A DNA stretch of 64,000 bases from positions 62,001-126,000 of the forward strand of contig NZ_BMXN01000008.1 of NCBI RefSeq assembly GCF_014651775.1, written 5' to 3'. The translations under genes were made by a program, and so were the position numbers. This document shows, in pieces, positions 25,603 through 34,697 of the stretch. The DNA comes from Vreelandella hamiltonii (GTDB lineage Bacteria > Pseudomonadota > Gammaproteobacteria > Pseudomonadales > Halomonadaceae). How positions within the stretch are numbered: the stretch's first letter is position 1; each line of letters starts with the position of its first letter. The notes under the pieces are model-generated. The model ran no database searches and was not told the DNA's origin. It saw only the letters and a list, made by a program, of their open reading frames with translations.

Positions 25603-26460
25603 ATGCCCGCCCTTCAGTTAAGCCGTGCCCGGCTGCCAGCCACCACCACCATCAGCGTGATGGATGCCTACGGGGCGACCTGCCAACAGGCCATTGCCGC
25701 CGAACGCGCCCTGACGGTCTACCTCAACAAGCGTGAAATCGTGACGCTGATGACCCTGGGCGATGACCCCGAAGCGCTGGTGGTCGGCTACCTGCGCAAC
25801 CAGGGGCTGTTGTACCGGGCAGAAGACCTCACGGCGGTGCAGGTGGATTGGGAGGTAGAGGCTGCCGCCGTGGTCACGCGCCACCTGCCCGACGACCTGG
25901 AAGCACGCCTGGGGACCCGCACGGTGACCACGGGATGCGGGCAGGGCACGGTGTTTGGCAAGCTGCTGGAGCAAACATCGCTCACGGCGCTGCCCGCCAC
26001 GCCGCTGGCCCAGTCGACCCTCTATCAGTTGCTGACCAACCTGAACCACTATAACGAGACGTATCGTAGCGCAGGCGCCGTGCACGGCTGCGCGCTGTGC
26101 CAGCAGGCCCAGGTGCTCGATTTCGTCGAGGACGTAGGGCGGCACAACGCCGTGGATACCCTGGCAGGTCGCCAGTGGCTGAATCAGGCCAACAGCCAGC
26201 AGGCCGACATCTTCTACACCACCGGCAGGCTGACCTCCGAGATGGTGCTGAAAGTGGCACAAATGGGCATCAGCGTGCTGGTCTCACGCTCGGGGGTGAC
26301 CCAGAAGGGTGTCGAGCTGGCCGAACGCTTCGGCGTGATGCTGATTGCCCGCGCCAAGGGCAAAAGCTTCCAGGCCATCAACGCCGAGGGGCGCTTGACG
26401 CTGGATGACATTCCCCCCAAACCGCCGAGCGCTCGCTCGTCCAAGGAGGCAGGCATATGA
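25603..26460 (+). CDS. fdhD: Formate dehydrogenase accessory sulfurtransferase FdhD
   Basis: 285-residue FdhD, which carries sulfur from IscS to the molybdenum centre of formate dehydrogenases. Motifs seen: VYLNKREIVTLMTL and the GYLRNQGLL segment near the N-terminus; the family's ALCQQAQVLDFVEDVGRHNAVD block, whose upstream HGCALC gives the C-x-x-C cysteines; FYTTGRLTSEMVLK; and VSRSGVTQKGVELAE. The ATG at 25603 is preferred over the TTG at 25597 because GAGGA lies 7 nt upstream. It opens the Mo-cofactor operon, divergent from the FDH operon it serves. Confidence 0.93.
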   Translation: MPALQLSRARLPATTTISVMDAYGATCQQAIAAERALTVYLNKREIVTLMTLGDDPEALVVGYLRNQGLLYRAEDLTAVQVDWEVEAAAVVTRHLPDDLEARLGTRTVTTGCGQGTVFGKLLEQTSLTALPATPLAQSTLYQLLTNLNHYNETYRSAGAVHGCALCQQAQVLDFVEDVGRHNAVDTLAGRQWLNQANSQQADIFYTTGRLTSEMVLKVAQMGISVLVSRSGVTQKGVELAERFGVMLIARAKGKSFQAINAEGRLTLDDIPPKPPSARSSKEAGI

Positions 26461-27077
26461 TCGCGACACACGACCTTACCGGCATGATTCTCGCGGGGGG
26501 TGAGGGCCGCCGCATGGGCGGCCGTGACAAGGGCCTCGAGCCCTTCGCAGGCCTGCCGCTGGTGGCGCATACCGTCAAGCGCTTCGACGGCCACGTCCAT
26601 GAGCTGATGATCAACGCCAACCGCAATGGCGATGCATACGCACTGTTTGCCGATCGAGTGATCGCCGATGCCGAAGGCGGCTTCAAGGGCCCGTTGATGG
26701 GCATTTACAGCGGCCTGCGCGCCGCCCGCACGCCGTGGCTGCTGGTTGCCCCCTGCGACTCCCCCGCGCTGCCCCATGACCTGGTGGCGCGCATGGTGGC
26801 AGGCATCGTCACGCAGGATGGCGCGCACGATATCGCCGTGGCCTTCGACGGCGAGCGCCTGCACCCCGTGGTGGCGCTGCTGCGCACCTCGCTGGCCGAC
26901 GACCTGGCCGCCACTCTAGCCGAGGGCGAACGCAAGATCGACCGCTGGTACGCTCGCCACGCCTGGTGCCGCGTGGACATGTCCGACTGCCCTGAGGCGT
27001 TCGCCAACCTGAATACCGAAGAGGAAAAAGCCCGTCTGGAACAGGCGCTGGCAACGTCCTCACGGGAGACCCCATGA
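26457..27077 (+). CDS. mobA: Molybdenum cofactor guanylyltransferase MobA
   Basis: 206-residue nucleotidyltransferase that converts Mo-molybdopterin to the guanine dinucleotide form used by DMSO-reductase-family enzymes such as this FDH. It has the GTP-binding LAGGEGRRMGGRDKGLEPF motif near residue 12, FKGPLMGIYSGL, and LLVAPCDSPALP with the metal-binding Asp. Starts overlap fdhD by 4 nt and the end overlaps moeA by 4 nt (ATGA junctions), so translation is coupled. Confidence 0.94.
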   Translation: MIATHDLTGMILAGGEGRRMGGRDKGLEPFAGLPLVAHTVKRFDGHVHELMINANRNGDAYALFADRVIADAEGGFKGPLMGIYSGLRAARTPWLLVAPCDSPALPHDLVARMVAGIVTQDGAHDIAVAFDGERLHPVVALLRTSLADDLAATLAEGERKIDRWYARHAWCRVDMSDCPEAFANLNTEEEKARLEQALATSSRETP

Positions 27078-28327
27078 GCCTGTCGTGTTTCGAGCTGGGC
27101 GAGCAGATGCTCAGCGTCGATGCTGCCCGCGAGGCGCTGATGACGCTGGTGGCGTCGCCGGTGGCCACCGAGCAGGTCGCCTTGAGCAGCGCTTTTGGTC
27201 GTCGGCTGGCAGAGGACATCATTGCGCCCATCGATGTACCGCAAAACACCAACGCCGCCATGGATGGCGTGGCCCTGGCCTGGCCCAAAGCGCCTCCCTA
27301 CACCACCCATTTCCCCATCGTGGGGGACGCCTTCGCCGGGCAGGCGTTTGCCGGCGAGGTGCCTGCGGGCCAGTGCGTGCGCATCACCACCGGTGCGCCG
27401 ATCCCCCGCGGTACCGATACGGTGATCATGCGTGAACAGCTGATCGACGATGGCGCCAGTGCCACCATCGATGCGCCCGAACGGGTCACGGCCGGGCAGC
27501 ACGTGCGCCAGGCCGGGGAAGACATTGCCAAAGGCAGCGTAGCCCTTGCCGCAGGCGCGCGACTGGACGCCGCTCGCATGGGGCTGGTGGCTTCGCTGGG
27601 CCATGCCGTCGTCACGGTGTATCGGCGCCCCCGGGTGGCGATTTTCTCCACCGGTAACGAGGTGACGCCACCGGGCGGCCCACTCCCCAGCGCAGGCGTC
27701 TACGACACCAACCGATTTACCCTGATGGGCCTGCTCGCCGAGCAGGGGGCCGAGGTGCTGGATCTGGGCATTCTCCCCGACGACCTCGACGCCATCGAAA
27801 CCGCACTGGCCAGCGCCGCCACCCAGAGCGATCTGGTGATCACCAGCGGTGGGGTTTCCGTGGGCAATGCCGACTACACTCGGGCGGCGCTGGAAAAGCT
27901 TGGCCGCCTGGCCTTCTGGCGGGTAGCGCTACGCCCCGGACGGCCCATGGCCTGCGGACAGCTGGGCGCTACACAAACGCCCCTGATCGGCCTGCCGGGC
28001 AACCCGGTAGCGGTCATGGTGACGTTCCTGCAATTCGTGGTACCGCTACTGCGGCAGTTGCAGGGCCTGCCCCCGGCGCCGCCGCCCCGGCTCGAGGCAA
28101 TTGCCCAAACCACGTTGAAGAGCCGCTTGCAGCGCACTGACTTCATCCGCGGTGTTTACCACTGCGATGCGCAGGGTACGCTGCATGTGCGCAGTACCGG
28201 AGCCCAGGGCTCGGGGATTCTGACCTCCATGGTGGCCGCCAACTGCCTGATCGAACTTGGCGATGACCAGGCAGGCGCCCAGCCAGGCGAGGTGGTCTGC
28301 ATACAACCGATAACGAGCTGGCAATGA
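27074..28327 (+). CDS. moeA: Molybdopterin molybdenumtransferase MoeA (copy 2)
   Basis: 417-residue MoeA paralogue. Motifs: [13 protein letters not shown] (where copy 1 has NSAMDGYALRA), [45 protein letters not shown] and [16 protein letters not shown]. The key acidic residue in the S/T-x-G-x-S-V-G-x-x-D loop is kept. It differs clearly from the MoeA at 14738-15970, so it is not a recent duplicate. One copy may serve tungstate or this FDH specifically; that is speculation. It overlaps mobA and moaA by 4 nt each. Confidence 0.93.
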   Translation: MSLSCFELGEQMLSVDAAREALMTLVASPVATEQVALSSAFGRRLAEDIIAPIDVPQNTNAAMDGVALAWPKAPPYTTHFPIVGDAFAGQAFAGEVPAGQCVRITTGAPIPRGTDTVIMREQLIDDGASATIDAPERVTAGQHVRQAGEDIAKGSVALAAGARLDAARMGLVASLGHAVVTVYRRPRVAIFSTGNEVTPPGGPLPSAGVYDTNRFTLMGLLAEQGAEVLDLGILPDDLDAIETALASAATQSDLVITSGGVSVGNADYTRAALEKLGRLAFWRVALRPGRPMACGQLGATQTPLIGLPGNPVAVMVTFLQFVVPLLRQLQGLPPAPPPRLEAIAQTTLKSRLQRTDFIRGVYHCDAQGTLHVRSTGAQGSGILTSMVAANCLIELGDDQAGAQPGEVVCIQPITSWQ

Positions 28328-29316
28328 CCGAACAACTGATCGACGATTTTGGCCGCCGAGTTCGCTATGTGCGGCTATCGGTGACCGACCGCTGTGATTT
28401 TCGCTGTGTCTACTGCATGAGCGAAGAGATGACCTTTCTGCCGCGCGCCCAGGTGCTCACTCTGGAGGAGCTGGCCCTGGTGGCCCGCGCGTTTACCGAA
28501 CTCGGCGTGGAGAAAATTCGCCTGACAGGCGGTGAGCCGCTGGTGCGCAAGGGCATCGAACAGCTGGTGGACGACATTGGCGCGCTGCCGGGTCTGGATG
28601 ACTTCACCATGACCACCAACGGCGCGAGCCTGCGCAAGCATGCCAAGCGGCTTTACGCGGGCGGCTTGCGCAGGCTCAACATCAGCCTCGACTCGCTGCA
28701 CCCCGAACGCTTCAAGCAGTTGACCCGCACGGGCGAGCTGGCCCGCGTGCTGGACGGCATTCAGGCAGCCAAAGAGGCTGGTTTCACTCGGATCAAGCTC
28801 AACGCGGTGATCCTGAAAGGGCGCAACGAAGACGAGGTGCTCGACCTGGTGAGCTTTGCCCGCCGCGAGCAGCTGGACATCAGCTTCATCGAGGAGATGC
28901 CGCTGGGGGATGTATCGGACCACTCTCGAGCAGAGACCTTCTACTCCAGCGATGACGTGCAGGCGCTGATCGAAACCCGCTACCCGCTGACCCCCACCAC
29001 CGAGAGCACGCCGGGGCCTTCACGCTACTTCAGGATGGCCGACAGCGACAGCCGCGTGGGCTTCATCTCCCCCCACAGCCATAACTTCTGTGACAGCTGC
29101 AACCGGGTACGCGTCACCGTGGAGGGCCGCCTGCTGCTGTGCCTGGGCAATGAACACTCGGTGGACCTGCGCGCGGTGCTGCGCCGTCATCCCGGCGAGA
29201 TCGCGCCGCTCAAGCAGGCCATCATCGACGCCCTGCCATTGAAGCCCGAGCGCCACCACTTCACCACCGATGGTGATATTCAGGTGGTGCGCTTCATGAA
29301 CATGACCGGAGGTTGA
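28324..29316 (+). CDS. moaA: GTP 3',8-cyclase MoaA
   Basis: 330-residue radical-SAM enzyme that starts Mo-cofactor synthesis by cyclising GTP. The radical-SAM cluster motif is CDFRCVYC in the first 40 residues, followed by the [11 protein letters not shown]-binding motif, LDSLHPERF and the C-terminal second Fe-S cluster motif ([18 protein letters not shown]). The protein ends in GG, the C-terminal GG dipeptide of MoaA. Its partners MoaC, MoaD and MoaE are not in the window. Confidence 0.95.
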   Translation: MTEQLIDDFGRRVRYVRLSVTDRCDFRCVYCMSEEMTFLPRAQVLTLEELALVARAFTELGVEKIRLTGGEPLVRKGIEQLVDDIGALPGLDDFTMTTNGASLRKHAKRLYAGGLRRLNISLDSLHPERFKQLTRTGELARVLDGIQAAKEAGFTRIKLNAVILKGRNEDEVLDLVSFARREQLDISFIEEMPLGDVSDHSRAETFYSSDDVQALIETRYPLTPTTESTPGPSRYFRMADSDSRVGFISPHSHNFCDSCNRVRVTVEGRLLLCLGNEHSVDLRAVLRRHPGEIAPLKQAIIDALPLKPERHHFTTDGDIQVVRFMNMTGG

Positions 29317-29320
29317 GCCG

Positions 29321-30346
29321 TTGGCGCTTGAGGCACTCGTACCCGTGCATATCGTGACCGGCTTTTTGGGCAGCGGGAAAACCACGCTGATTCATCAGCT
29401 GATCGAGCAGAAACCCTCCCATGAAAAATGGGCCATTCTGGTCAACGAGTTCGGTCAGATCGGCATCGACCAGACCATGTTCGCTGCCCGTGATGACGTG
29501 GTGGTCAAGGGCCTGCCTGGCGGCTGCCTGTGCTGCCAGCTGGCGTTCGTGCTGCAGGCGGCGCTGGTCAATCTGCTGGCACGCCAGAAACCCGACCGGG
29601 TGATCATCGAGCCCTCGGGGCTTGGGCACCCCGCCGGGCTGATGGATTTGCTGCAGGGTGAGGCTTTTCAGGACGTGGTGGCGGTGCAGGACATCATCGC
29701 CACCCTCGACCCGCGTCGGCTGGACGAAGCCCGCGTGCGAGCGCATGAGACTTTTCAAGACCAGTTGACCATGGCCGATGCCGTGGTCATCACTCTGGCC
29801 GACATGGCCAGCGACGAACAACATGCACGGGCCGAGCAGTTCATCGACACGTTCTGGCCGCCGCGCAAATGGGTGCATAGCACTCAGCAAGGCCCCCTGC
29901 CCATTGACCGCCTGCTGAGCCCTTCGGCCCCTCGGTCTGCGGCGCCAGCCGCCATGCCCGCCGCGCACCAGGCACTGGTTGCTCAGGGGCCCAGCCTCGA
30001 AGGGGCGTTTTTCGACTTCCCACCGCCTCCCGGCAAGGCGCAGCAGCAGGCCGCCAGCGCCCTGGGCTATACCAGCACCGGCGTGCGTTGGCACCCCGCC
30101 GAGCGTTTCGACCTGGACCGTTTGGCGCTATGGATGAGCGAGCTACCCGCCACCGCCAGGGTGAAGGGCGTCTTTCATACGGACGATGGCTGGAAGCAGC
30201 TCAACCGCGCCGAAGGTACCCAGAGCGTGGCCGCCAGTGCCTGGCGACAAGACTCCCGGCTGGAGGTGATTATCCCTGAGGGCACGCTGCCTCTGGCTGA
30301 TACGACGCTTCCTGATCAGCTACGCGCTTTGGGGGCCTGGCGGTAA
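29321..30346 (+). CDS. CobW/P47K-type G3E GTPase
   Basis: 341-residue GTPase of the CobW/UreG/HypB group, which handles metal insertion. It shows a Walker A GFLGSGKTTL, the metal-binding GGCLCCQ (C-x-C-C) motif, and VIIEPSGLGHP with the switch region. The C-terminal CobW domain (GVRWHPAERFDLDRL to the end) is present. A TTG start lies 4 nt after moaA. Position at the end of a Mo-cofactor operon suggests metal handling for formate dehydrogenase, but family members mostly handle zinc or cobalt. The 3' end overlaps the convergent GGDEF/EAL gene by 27 nt. Confidence 0.85.
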   Translation: MALEALVPVHIVTGFLGSGKTTLIHQLIEQKPSHEKWAILVNEFGQIGIDQTMFAARDDVVVKGLPGGCLCCQLAFVLQAALVNLLARQKPDRVIIEPSGLGHPAGLMDLLQGEAFQDVVAVQDIIATLDPRRLDEARVRAHETFQDQLTMADAVVITLADMASDEQHARAEQFIDTFWPPRKWVHSTQQGPLPIDRLLSPSAPRSAAPAAMPAAHQALVAQGPSLEGAFFDFPPPPGKAQQQAASALGYTSTGVRWHPAERFDLDRLALWMSELPATARVKGVFHTDDGWKQLNRAEGTQSVAASAWRQDSRLEVIIPEGTLPLADTTLPDQLRALGAWR

Positions 30347-33300
30347 GGGACGTTGCGCGCGTACGGCCTGCTCCATTTCTTCGACCGGCATGGGTCGCCC
30401 GAACAAATACCCCTGAAACGCATGGCACCCATGGGCCATGAGCCAGGCCTGATGCGCCGGGGTTTCGACCCCCTCGGCGATGACATCCAGGTTCAGGCTC
30501 TTGGCCAGGGCAATGGTACTTTCGACGATGGCGGCATTGGCACTGCTCTCGAGCACCTGCTGGACGAAGGACTGGTCGATCTTCAACTGATCCAACGGGA
30601 GCTGTGCCAGATACGCCAGCGACGAGTAGCCGGTGCCGAAGTCGTCCAACGAGAAGCGGACGCCGCGCGCTTTCAGGCTCAGCATCTTGTCGCGGGCGTC
30701 GTCTCGTGCCTCGACGAAAAGCGTCTCGGTAACTTCCAGCTTCAACCGCTCGAGCGGGGCCTGGGTGCGCAGGAACACCTGCTCCACCCGATCAAGAAAG
30801 TCGTTTTCGCGGAACTGCAAAGGGCTGATATTGACTGAAATGGTCAACTGCTCGAACCCCGGCTGGTGCTGCCACGCTGCCAGCTGATGGCAGGCCGCCG
30901 CCAGCACCCACTCGCCTACGTCGTTGATCAAGCCGGTGCTTTCCAGTAGCGGAATGAACTCGCCGGGCGACACCAGCCCGCGTTCAGGATGGTGCCAGCG
31001 CAACAGCGCTTCGACGCCCACGATGCGCCCCTGTTCATCCACCTGGGGCTGATAGTGCAGCTGCCACTGCTGGTGATCCAGCGCCAGACGCAGGTCAGCC
31101 TCCAGCCTGACTCTGGCCAGCAGCGCGGCCTGCATGGAGGGGTCGAAAAAGCGTAACGTGCGTCGACCACTGGCCTTGGCCTGGGAAAGTGCCATGTCCG
31201 CCTGCTGCAGATAATCATCGGCACTGCGCTGGCTGTCGGCCATGACGGTGATGCCCACGCTGGCCGTGACCGACGCCTGCTCATCCCCCACCTGGATCGG
31301 GATATCCAGCGCTGCCATCAGCTTGTTGGCAATGTGCTCGGCCAGCGCCTGCGTTTTACGCGGGCTGCCGTCCACTCCCTCGACCAACACGGCAAATTCG
31401 TCGCCGCCCAGTCGCGCCAGAGTGTCCGTATCGCGCAGCATCTGGCCAAAACGGCGTGCCACGTTCTGCAACAGCCGATCACCGATATGATGCCCCAGGG
31501 TATCGTTGACATGATTGAAGCTATCCAGGTCCAGCAGAATCAGCGCTCCGCAGCGCTGGTGGCGATTCAGCTCCTTGAGGGCCACGCCGATTCGGTCGAT
31601 GAACAGGCGACGGTTGGCAAAGCCAGTCAGCGGATCGTAGAACGCCAGCTGATGAATTTCCTGCTCGGCCGCCTTGCGTTCGCTGATGTCACTCATGGTG
31701 GCCACATAGTGGGTCAAGCTGCCGTTGCGGTCGTGCACGGCACTGATGGTCAGCCACTCGGGAAACAGCTCGCCGTTCTTGCGCTGGTTCCAGATTTCTC
31801 CCTCCCAGCTTCCCGTGGAGAGCACGCTGCGCCATAAGCGTCGGTAGAAGGCGGCATTGTGGTGCCCAGAGCTGAACATGCGTGGGTTCCTGCCCACGAC
31901 TTCCGCATCACTGTAGCCGGTGATGCGCTTGAAAGTGTCGTTCACTTTCAGGATCGTGCCCCGTGCATCGGTCACCATGATGCCCAAATGTGCCTGAAAT
32001 GCAGCGGCAGCAATTTGCAGCTCCACTTCGGCGCGTTTTGCGTCAGTTACCTCACGGGTCACGGAAAGCACTCCTTCCAATTCGTCCGGTTGTTGGGTGC
32101 TGCTCACCAGAGGGCTCAAGGTGGCATGAAAATCGCGCGACTGCTGGCCCAATGGCAGCGAATACTCGAACGTGGCCACCTGACGAGTGCGCTGCACCTG
32201 CTGGAACACGTCATCAAAGGCCTGTGCCAACGGCATGGGCAGTACCTCGGCGTAGGATTTACCCAAGGCCTGGGCACTGTCCAGCAGCAGCTTATCGGCA
32301 TCCAGGGCGTGGATATAGGTAAACCGCCCCTGGCCATCGAAGACGAAAATCATATCCTGGACGGAATGAATCAACGCATCCAGGCGAACCTGTCGAGCCT
32401 GAAGCTGATAGCCCAGCGCCAAGCGGTGCAGGTAATGCCGAGCCACCCACGCCCCCAACGCCCCCAGCAAAGCCATGACACCCGACAGCAACCAGGCACG
32501 CTGACGCCAGCTGGCCAACAGGCGCTGAACATCGACCCCCACCACTACCATAACAGGGTAGTCGGCCACACGTTTGACGTGAAACAAGCGCTCTTTGTCA
32601 TCCAGCGGTGACTGCATGGTGAAGACGTGCAGACGATCATCGCTGACCAGCCAGTCCCGATAGGCCGTTGCATCGATCTCACGCCCCAGCGCCACGCCTT
32701 GGGCAGGTTCCGGATGGCGCGCAATCAGTTTCAGGCTGGCATCGACCAGCGCAACACTCTCGCCCTCCTCGACCCCCATGTGGCGCAACGCAGCGCTGAA
32801 CATCTCGGGCAACAGCCGAGCAACCACCACACCATTGAACGCCCCCTCGGCAGTGCCTAGCCGCCGCGCATGGTACAGATAGAAGCGCTGATCCAGGGCC
32901 GACCAATAAAGCGGCGTGACCACTTCGTCATACGCTGACTGGCTGAAACCTCGAAACAGTGCCGTCTGGCTCAGGTCCCTGCCCGCATGACGGTTGTCGC
33001 CACTGCTTACCCAGGCGCGCCCGTCTGCATTCAACACGCCAAGCTCATCGATCAACGGCAGATAGCGCGTCAGGTTCTCCAGCGCTACCTGAACCTGCAC
33101 CTCACGGTCAGGCACGCCTGCCGTCTGACGTTCGAGCAGCTCTTCGAGCCCAAACAGCGCCTGCGCGCTCTGCCCCAGTACGCCATTCGCCCATTCAGCC
33201 ACCACGCTGGCGCGGGCAGCAGCCCGCGCTTCTGCGGCCTGCAGCTCTTGCTCGTACTGCCCTTTCAACAGCCAGCCAAACAGTACCAGCATCACGCACA

Positions 33301-33403
33301 GCGACACGATGTAAATGGCAATGACGCGATGGCGGTAACGACGATGGCGAGGCAGCGTATCAAGGTGTCGGGAGAGTCCATCACTCGGCGGGAGCGACAT
33401 CAT
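30320..33403 (-). CDS. Membrane GGDEF/EAL protein with PAS domains
   Basis: 1027-residue c-di-GMP enzyme. Order: TM1 (AIYIVSLCVMLVLFGWLL, about 28-45), a periplasmic Cache-like domain, TM2 (AWLLSGVMALLGALGAWVA), two PAS domains (one with IHSVQDMIFVFDGQGRF, one with AHLGIMVTDARGTIL and FKRITGYSDAEVVGRNPRMFSSG), GGDEF and EAL. The GGDEF site is GGDEF with I-site RDTD five residues upstream. EAL residues are intact in the EALLRWHHPERG, DDFGTGYSSL and VIAEGVET segments. Both synthase and phosphodiesterase activity are possible. Two adjacent ATGs (33403, 33400) can start it. Confidence 0.9.
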   Translation of the reverse strand: MMSLPPSDGLSRHLDTLPRHRRYRHRVIAIYIVSLCVMLVLFGWLLKGQYEQELQAAEARAAARASVVAEWANGVLGQSAQALFGLEELLERQTAGVPDREVQVQVALENLTRYLPLIDELGVLNADGRAWVSSGDNRHAGRDLSQTALFRGFSQSAYDEVVTPLYWSALDQRFYLYHARRLGTAEGAFNGVVVARLLPEMFSAALRHMGVEEGESVALVDASLKLIARHPEPAQGVALGREIDATAYRDWLVSDDRLHVFTMQSPLDDKERLFHVKRVADYPVMVVVGVDVQRLLASWRQRAWLLSGVMALLGALGAWVARHYLHRLALGYQLQARQVRLDALIHSVQDMIFVFDGQGRFTYIHALDADKLLLDSAQALGKSYAEVLPMPLAQAFDDVFQQVQRTRQVATFEYSLPLGQQSRDFHATLSPLVSSTQQPDELEGVLSVTREVTDAKRAEVELQIAAAAFQAHLGIMVTDARGTILKVNDTFKRITGYSDAEVVGRNPRMFSSGHHNAAFYRRLWRSVLSTGSWEGEIWNQRKNGELFPEWLTISAVHDRNGSLTHYVATMSDISERKAAEQEIHQLAFYDPLTGFANRRLFIDRIGVALKELNRHQRCGALILLDLDSFNHVNDTLGHHIGDRLLQNVARRFGQMLRDTDTLARLGGDEFAVLVEGVDGSPRKTQALAEHIANKLMAALDIPIQVGDEQASVTASVGITVMADSQRSADDYLQQADMALSQAKASGRRTLRFFDPSMQAALLARVRLEADLRLALDHQQWQLHYQPQVDEQGRIVGVEALLRWHHPERGLVSPGEFIPLLESTGLINDVGEWVLAAACHQLAAWQHQPGFEQLTISVNISPLQFRENDFLDRVEQVFLRTQAPLERLKLEVTETLFVEARDDARDKMLSLKARGVRFSLDDFGTGYSSLAYLAQLPLDQLKIDQSFVQQVLESSANAAIVESTIALAKSLNLDVIAEGVETPAHQAWLMAHGCHAFQGYLFGRPMPVEEMEQAVRAQRPLPPGPQSA

Positions 33404-33594
33404 GCATACCTTAGTCAGGCATCCCGTGGGCGCACCTGATAGAGTGAAAAAAGACAGAGGAAGATACACCAGCCCGAGACATGGGTGGGACTGTTGAAGT
33501 GTGGCGCGATGTTTTTTTGATGTATATCAATTTTTGGCAAAAACCGTCATCAAAATCCTCATATCGGTATGACCGGCAGGGCAACGAGGCAGCC
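33404..33594. other. Divergent intergenic region (GGDEF/EAL and LysR genes)
   Basis: 191 bp between divergent starts. It should hold both promoters. An AT-rich stretch at 33508-33550 is the likeliest promoter zone, but no clear consensus or operator was recognised. Confidence 0.35.
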
Positions 33595-34500
33595 ATGGCA
33601 TCTCTGGGACAAATGAGCGATTACGAAATACGCCTGGTGCGTATCTTCAAGACCGTGGTGGAGTGCGGTGGCTTCACCGCAGCAGAAACGACGCTGGGCA
33701 TCAGCCGCTCGGCCATCAGCCAGCACATGAGCGACCTGGAGAGCCGCCTGGGGTTTTCGCTTTGCCAGCGAGGTCGCGGTGGGTTCAGCCTGACCGAAGA
33801 AGGCAAGGAAATTTACCAGGCCGGCCTGACCCTGCTGACCGCCCTCGAAACCTTCAAAAGCGATGTCAATGCACTGCATCACACCATCAAGGGCGAGCTG
33901 AATATCGGCATCACCGATAGCCTGGTGACGCTACCCGCCATGAACGTTACCCACGCCCTGGCGGCGCTGACGGCGCCCAACCATGCGGTGACCGTGAATA
34001 TTCATATGGAACCCTCGGACGCGGTGATCCGGGGCGTCATGGATGGGCACCTGCACGTCGGGGTGGTGCCTGCCGTGAACCTGCCGACCAGCCTGGAGAC
34101 GCGCTGGCTTTACGACGAGCCGTCATACCTGTACTGCTCGGCAGAGCACCCCTTGTTTCCACAGGCCGATGAGAGGCTCGAAGCAGGCGACATTGCCCAG
34201 TACCCCGCCATACAGCCCCGCTACCCACTACCGGAAAAAGCCCGCCAGGCCCACGAAGCACTCAACCGTCGAGCCTCTGCGTCAGACCGGGAAGGCGGCG
34301 CCTTCCTGATCCTGACCGGGCACTTCATTGGCTTTCTCCCCGAACACGTGGCCGCCCAGTGGGTCAGCGCAGGCAAGATGCGCGCCCTGCTGCCCCAGCA
34401 CTACGCGTATCGCATCCCGTTCGTGCTGATTACCCGCCACGACCGCCGCCCCAACCGCGTGGTGGATGCCTTCCTGGGGCTGGTGAAGGAAGCCAACTAG
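33595..34500 (+). CDS. LysR-family transcriptional regulator
   Basis: 301-residue regulator. The winged helix-turn-helix is at about residues 10-70 (RIFKTVVECGGFTAAETTLGISRSAISQHMSDLESRLGFSLCQR), followed by a linker helix and a periplasmic-binding-protein-like effector domain (GELNIGITDSLVTLP and after). The open frame runs back to 33481, but that leader is not conserved-looking; the ATG at 33595 with GAGG upstream is chosen. The target is unknown; candidates are the divergent GGDEF/EAL gene or the NCS1/pyrimidine genes downstream. The TAG stop lies in the CTAG border of a repeat element. Confidence 0.87.
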   Translation: MASLGQMSDYEIRLVRIFKTVVECGGFTAAETTLGISRSAISQHMSDLESRLGFSLCQRGRGGFSLTEEGKEIYQAGLTLLTALETFKSDVNALHHTIKGELNIGITDSLVTLPAMNVTHALAALTAPNHAVTVNIHMEPSDAVIRGVMDGHLHVGVVPAVNLPTSLETRWLYDEPSYLYCSAEHPLFPQADERLEAGDIAQYPAIQPRYPLPEKARQAHEALNRRASASDREGGAFLILTGHFIGFLPEHVAAQWVSAGKMRALLPQHYAYRIPFVLITRHDRRPNRVVDAFLGLVKEAN

Positions 34501-34643
34501 GCTTTGTAAGAAAAGTCGGCGAGCGATGGCCAGACAAGGCAAAAATCGGCGAAAAGACGGAGTTTACAAGGTGTAAATGAGTACTTTGAGCCGATTTTTA
34601 ACGCCGTATGGGCGAGCATAGGCAGTTTTCGTACAAAGCCTAG
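34497..34643. repeat. 147-bp foldback repeat (MITE-like) with perfect terminal inverted repeats
   Basis: The ends are CTAGGCTTTGTA (34497-34508) and TACAAAGCCTAG (34632-34643), a perfect 12-bp inverted repeat that extends imperfectly through GAAAA. Nested inside are a 10-bp inverted pair (34541-34550 and 34590-34599) and TTTACA-AGG-TGTAAA (34563-34577), so the whole element can fold back. It has no coding capacity. The GGCTTTGT end recalls IS5-group elements such as IS903. The outer CTAG could be a target duplication. A related fragment lies at 42981-43040. Confidence 0.75.
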
Positions 34644-34697
34644 CGGCGCAGCCCGCCAGGCTCTGCCCGACAGCTGGCTGCGCCATGCGCTACCGCA

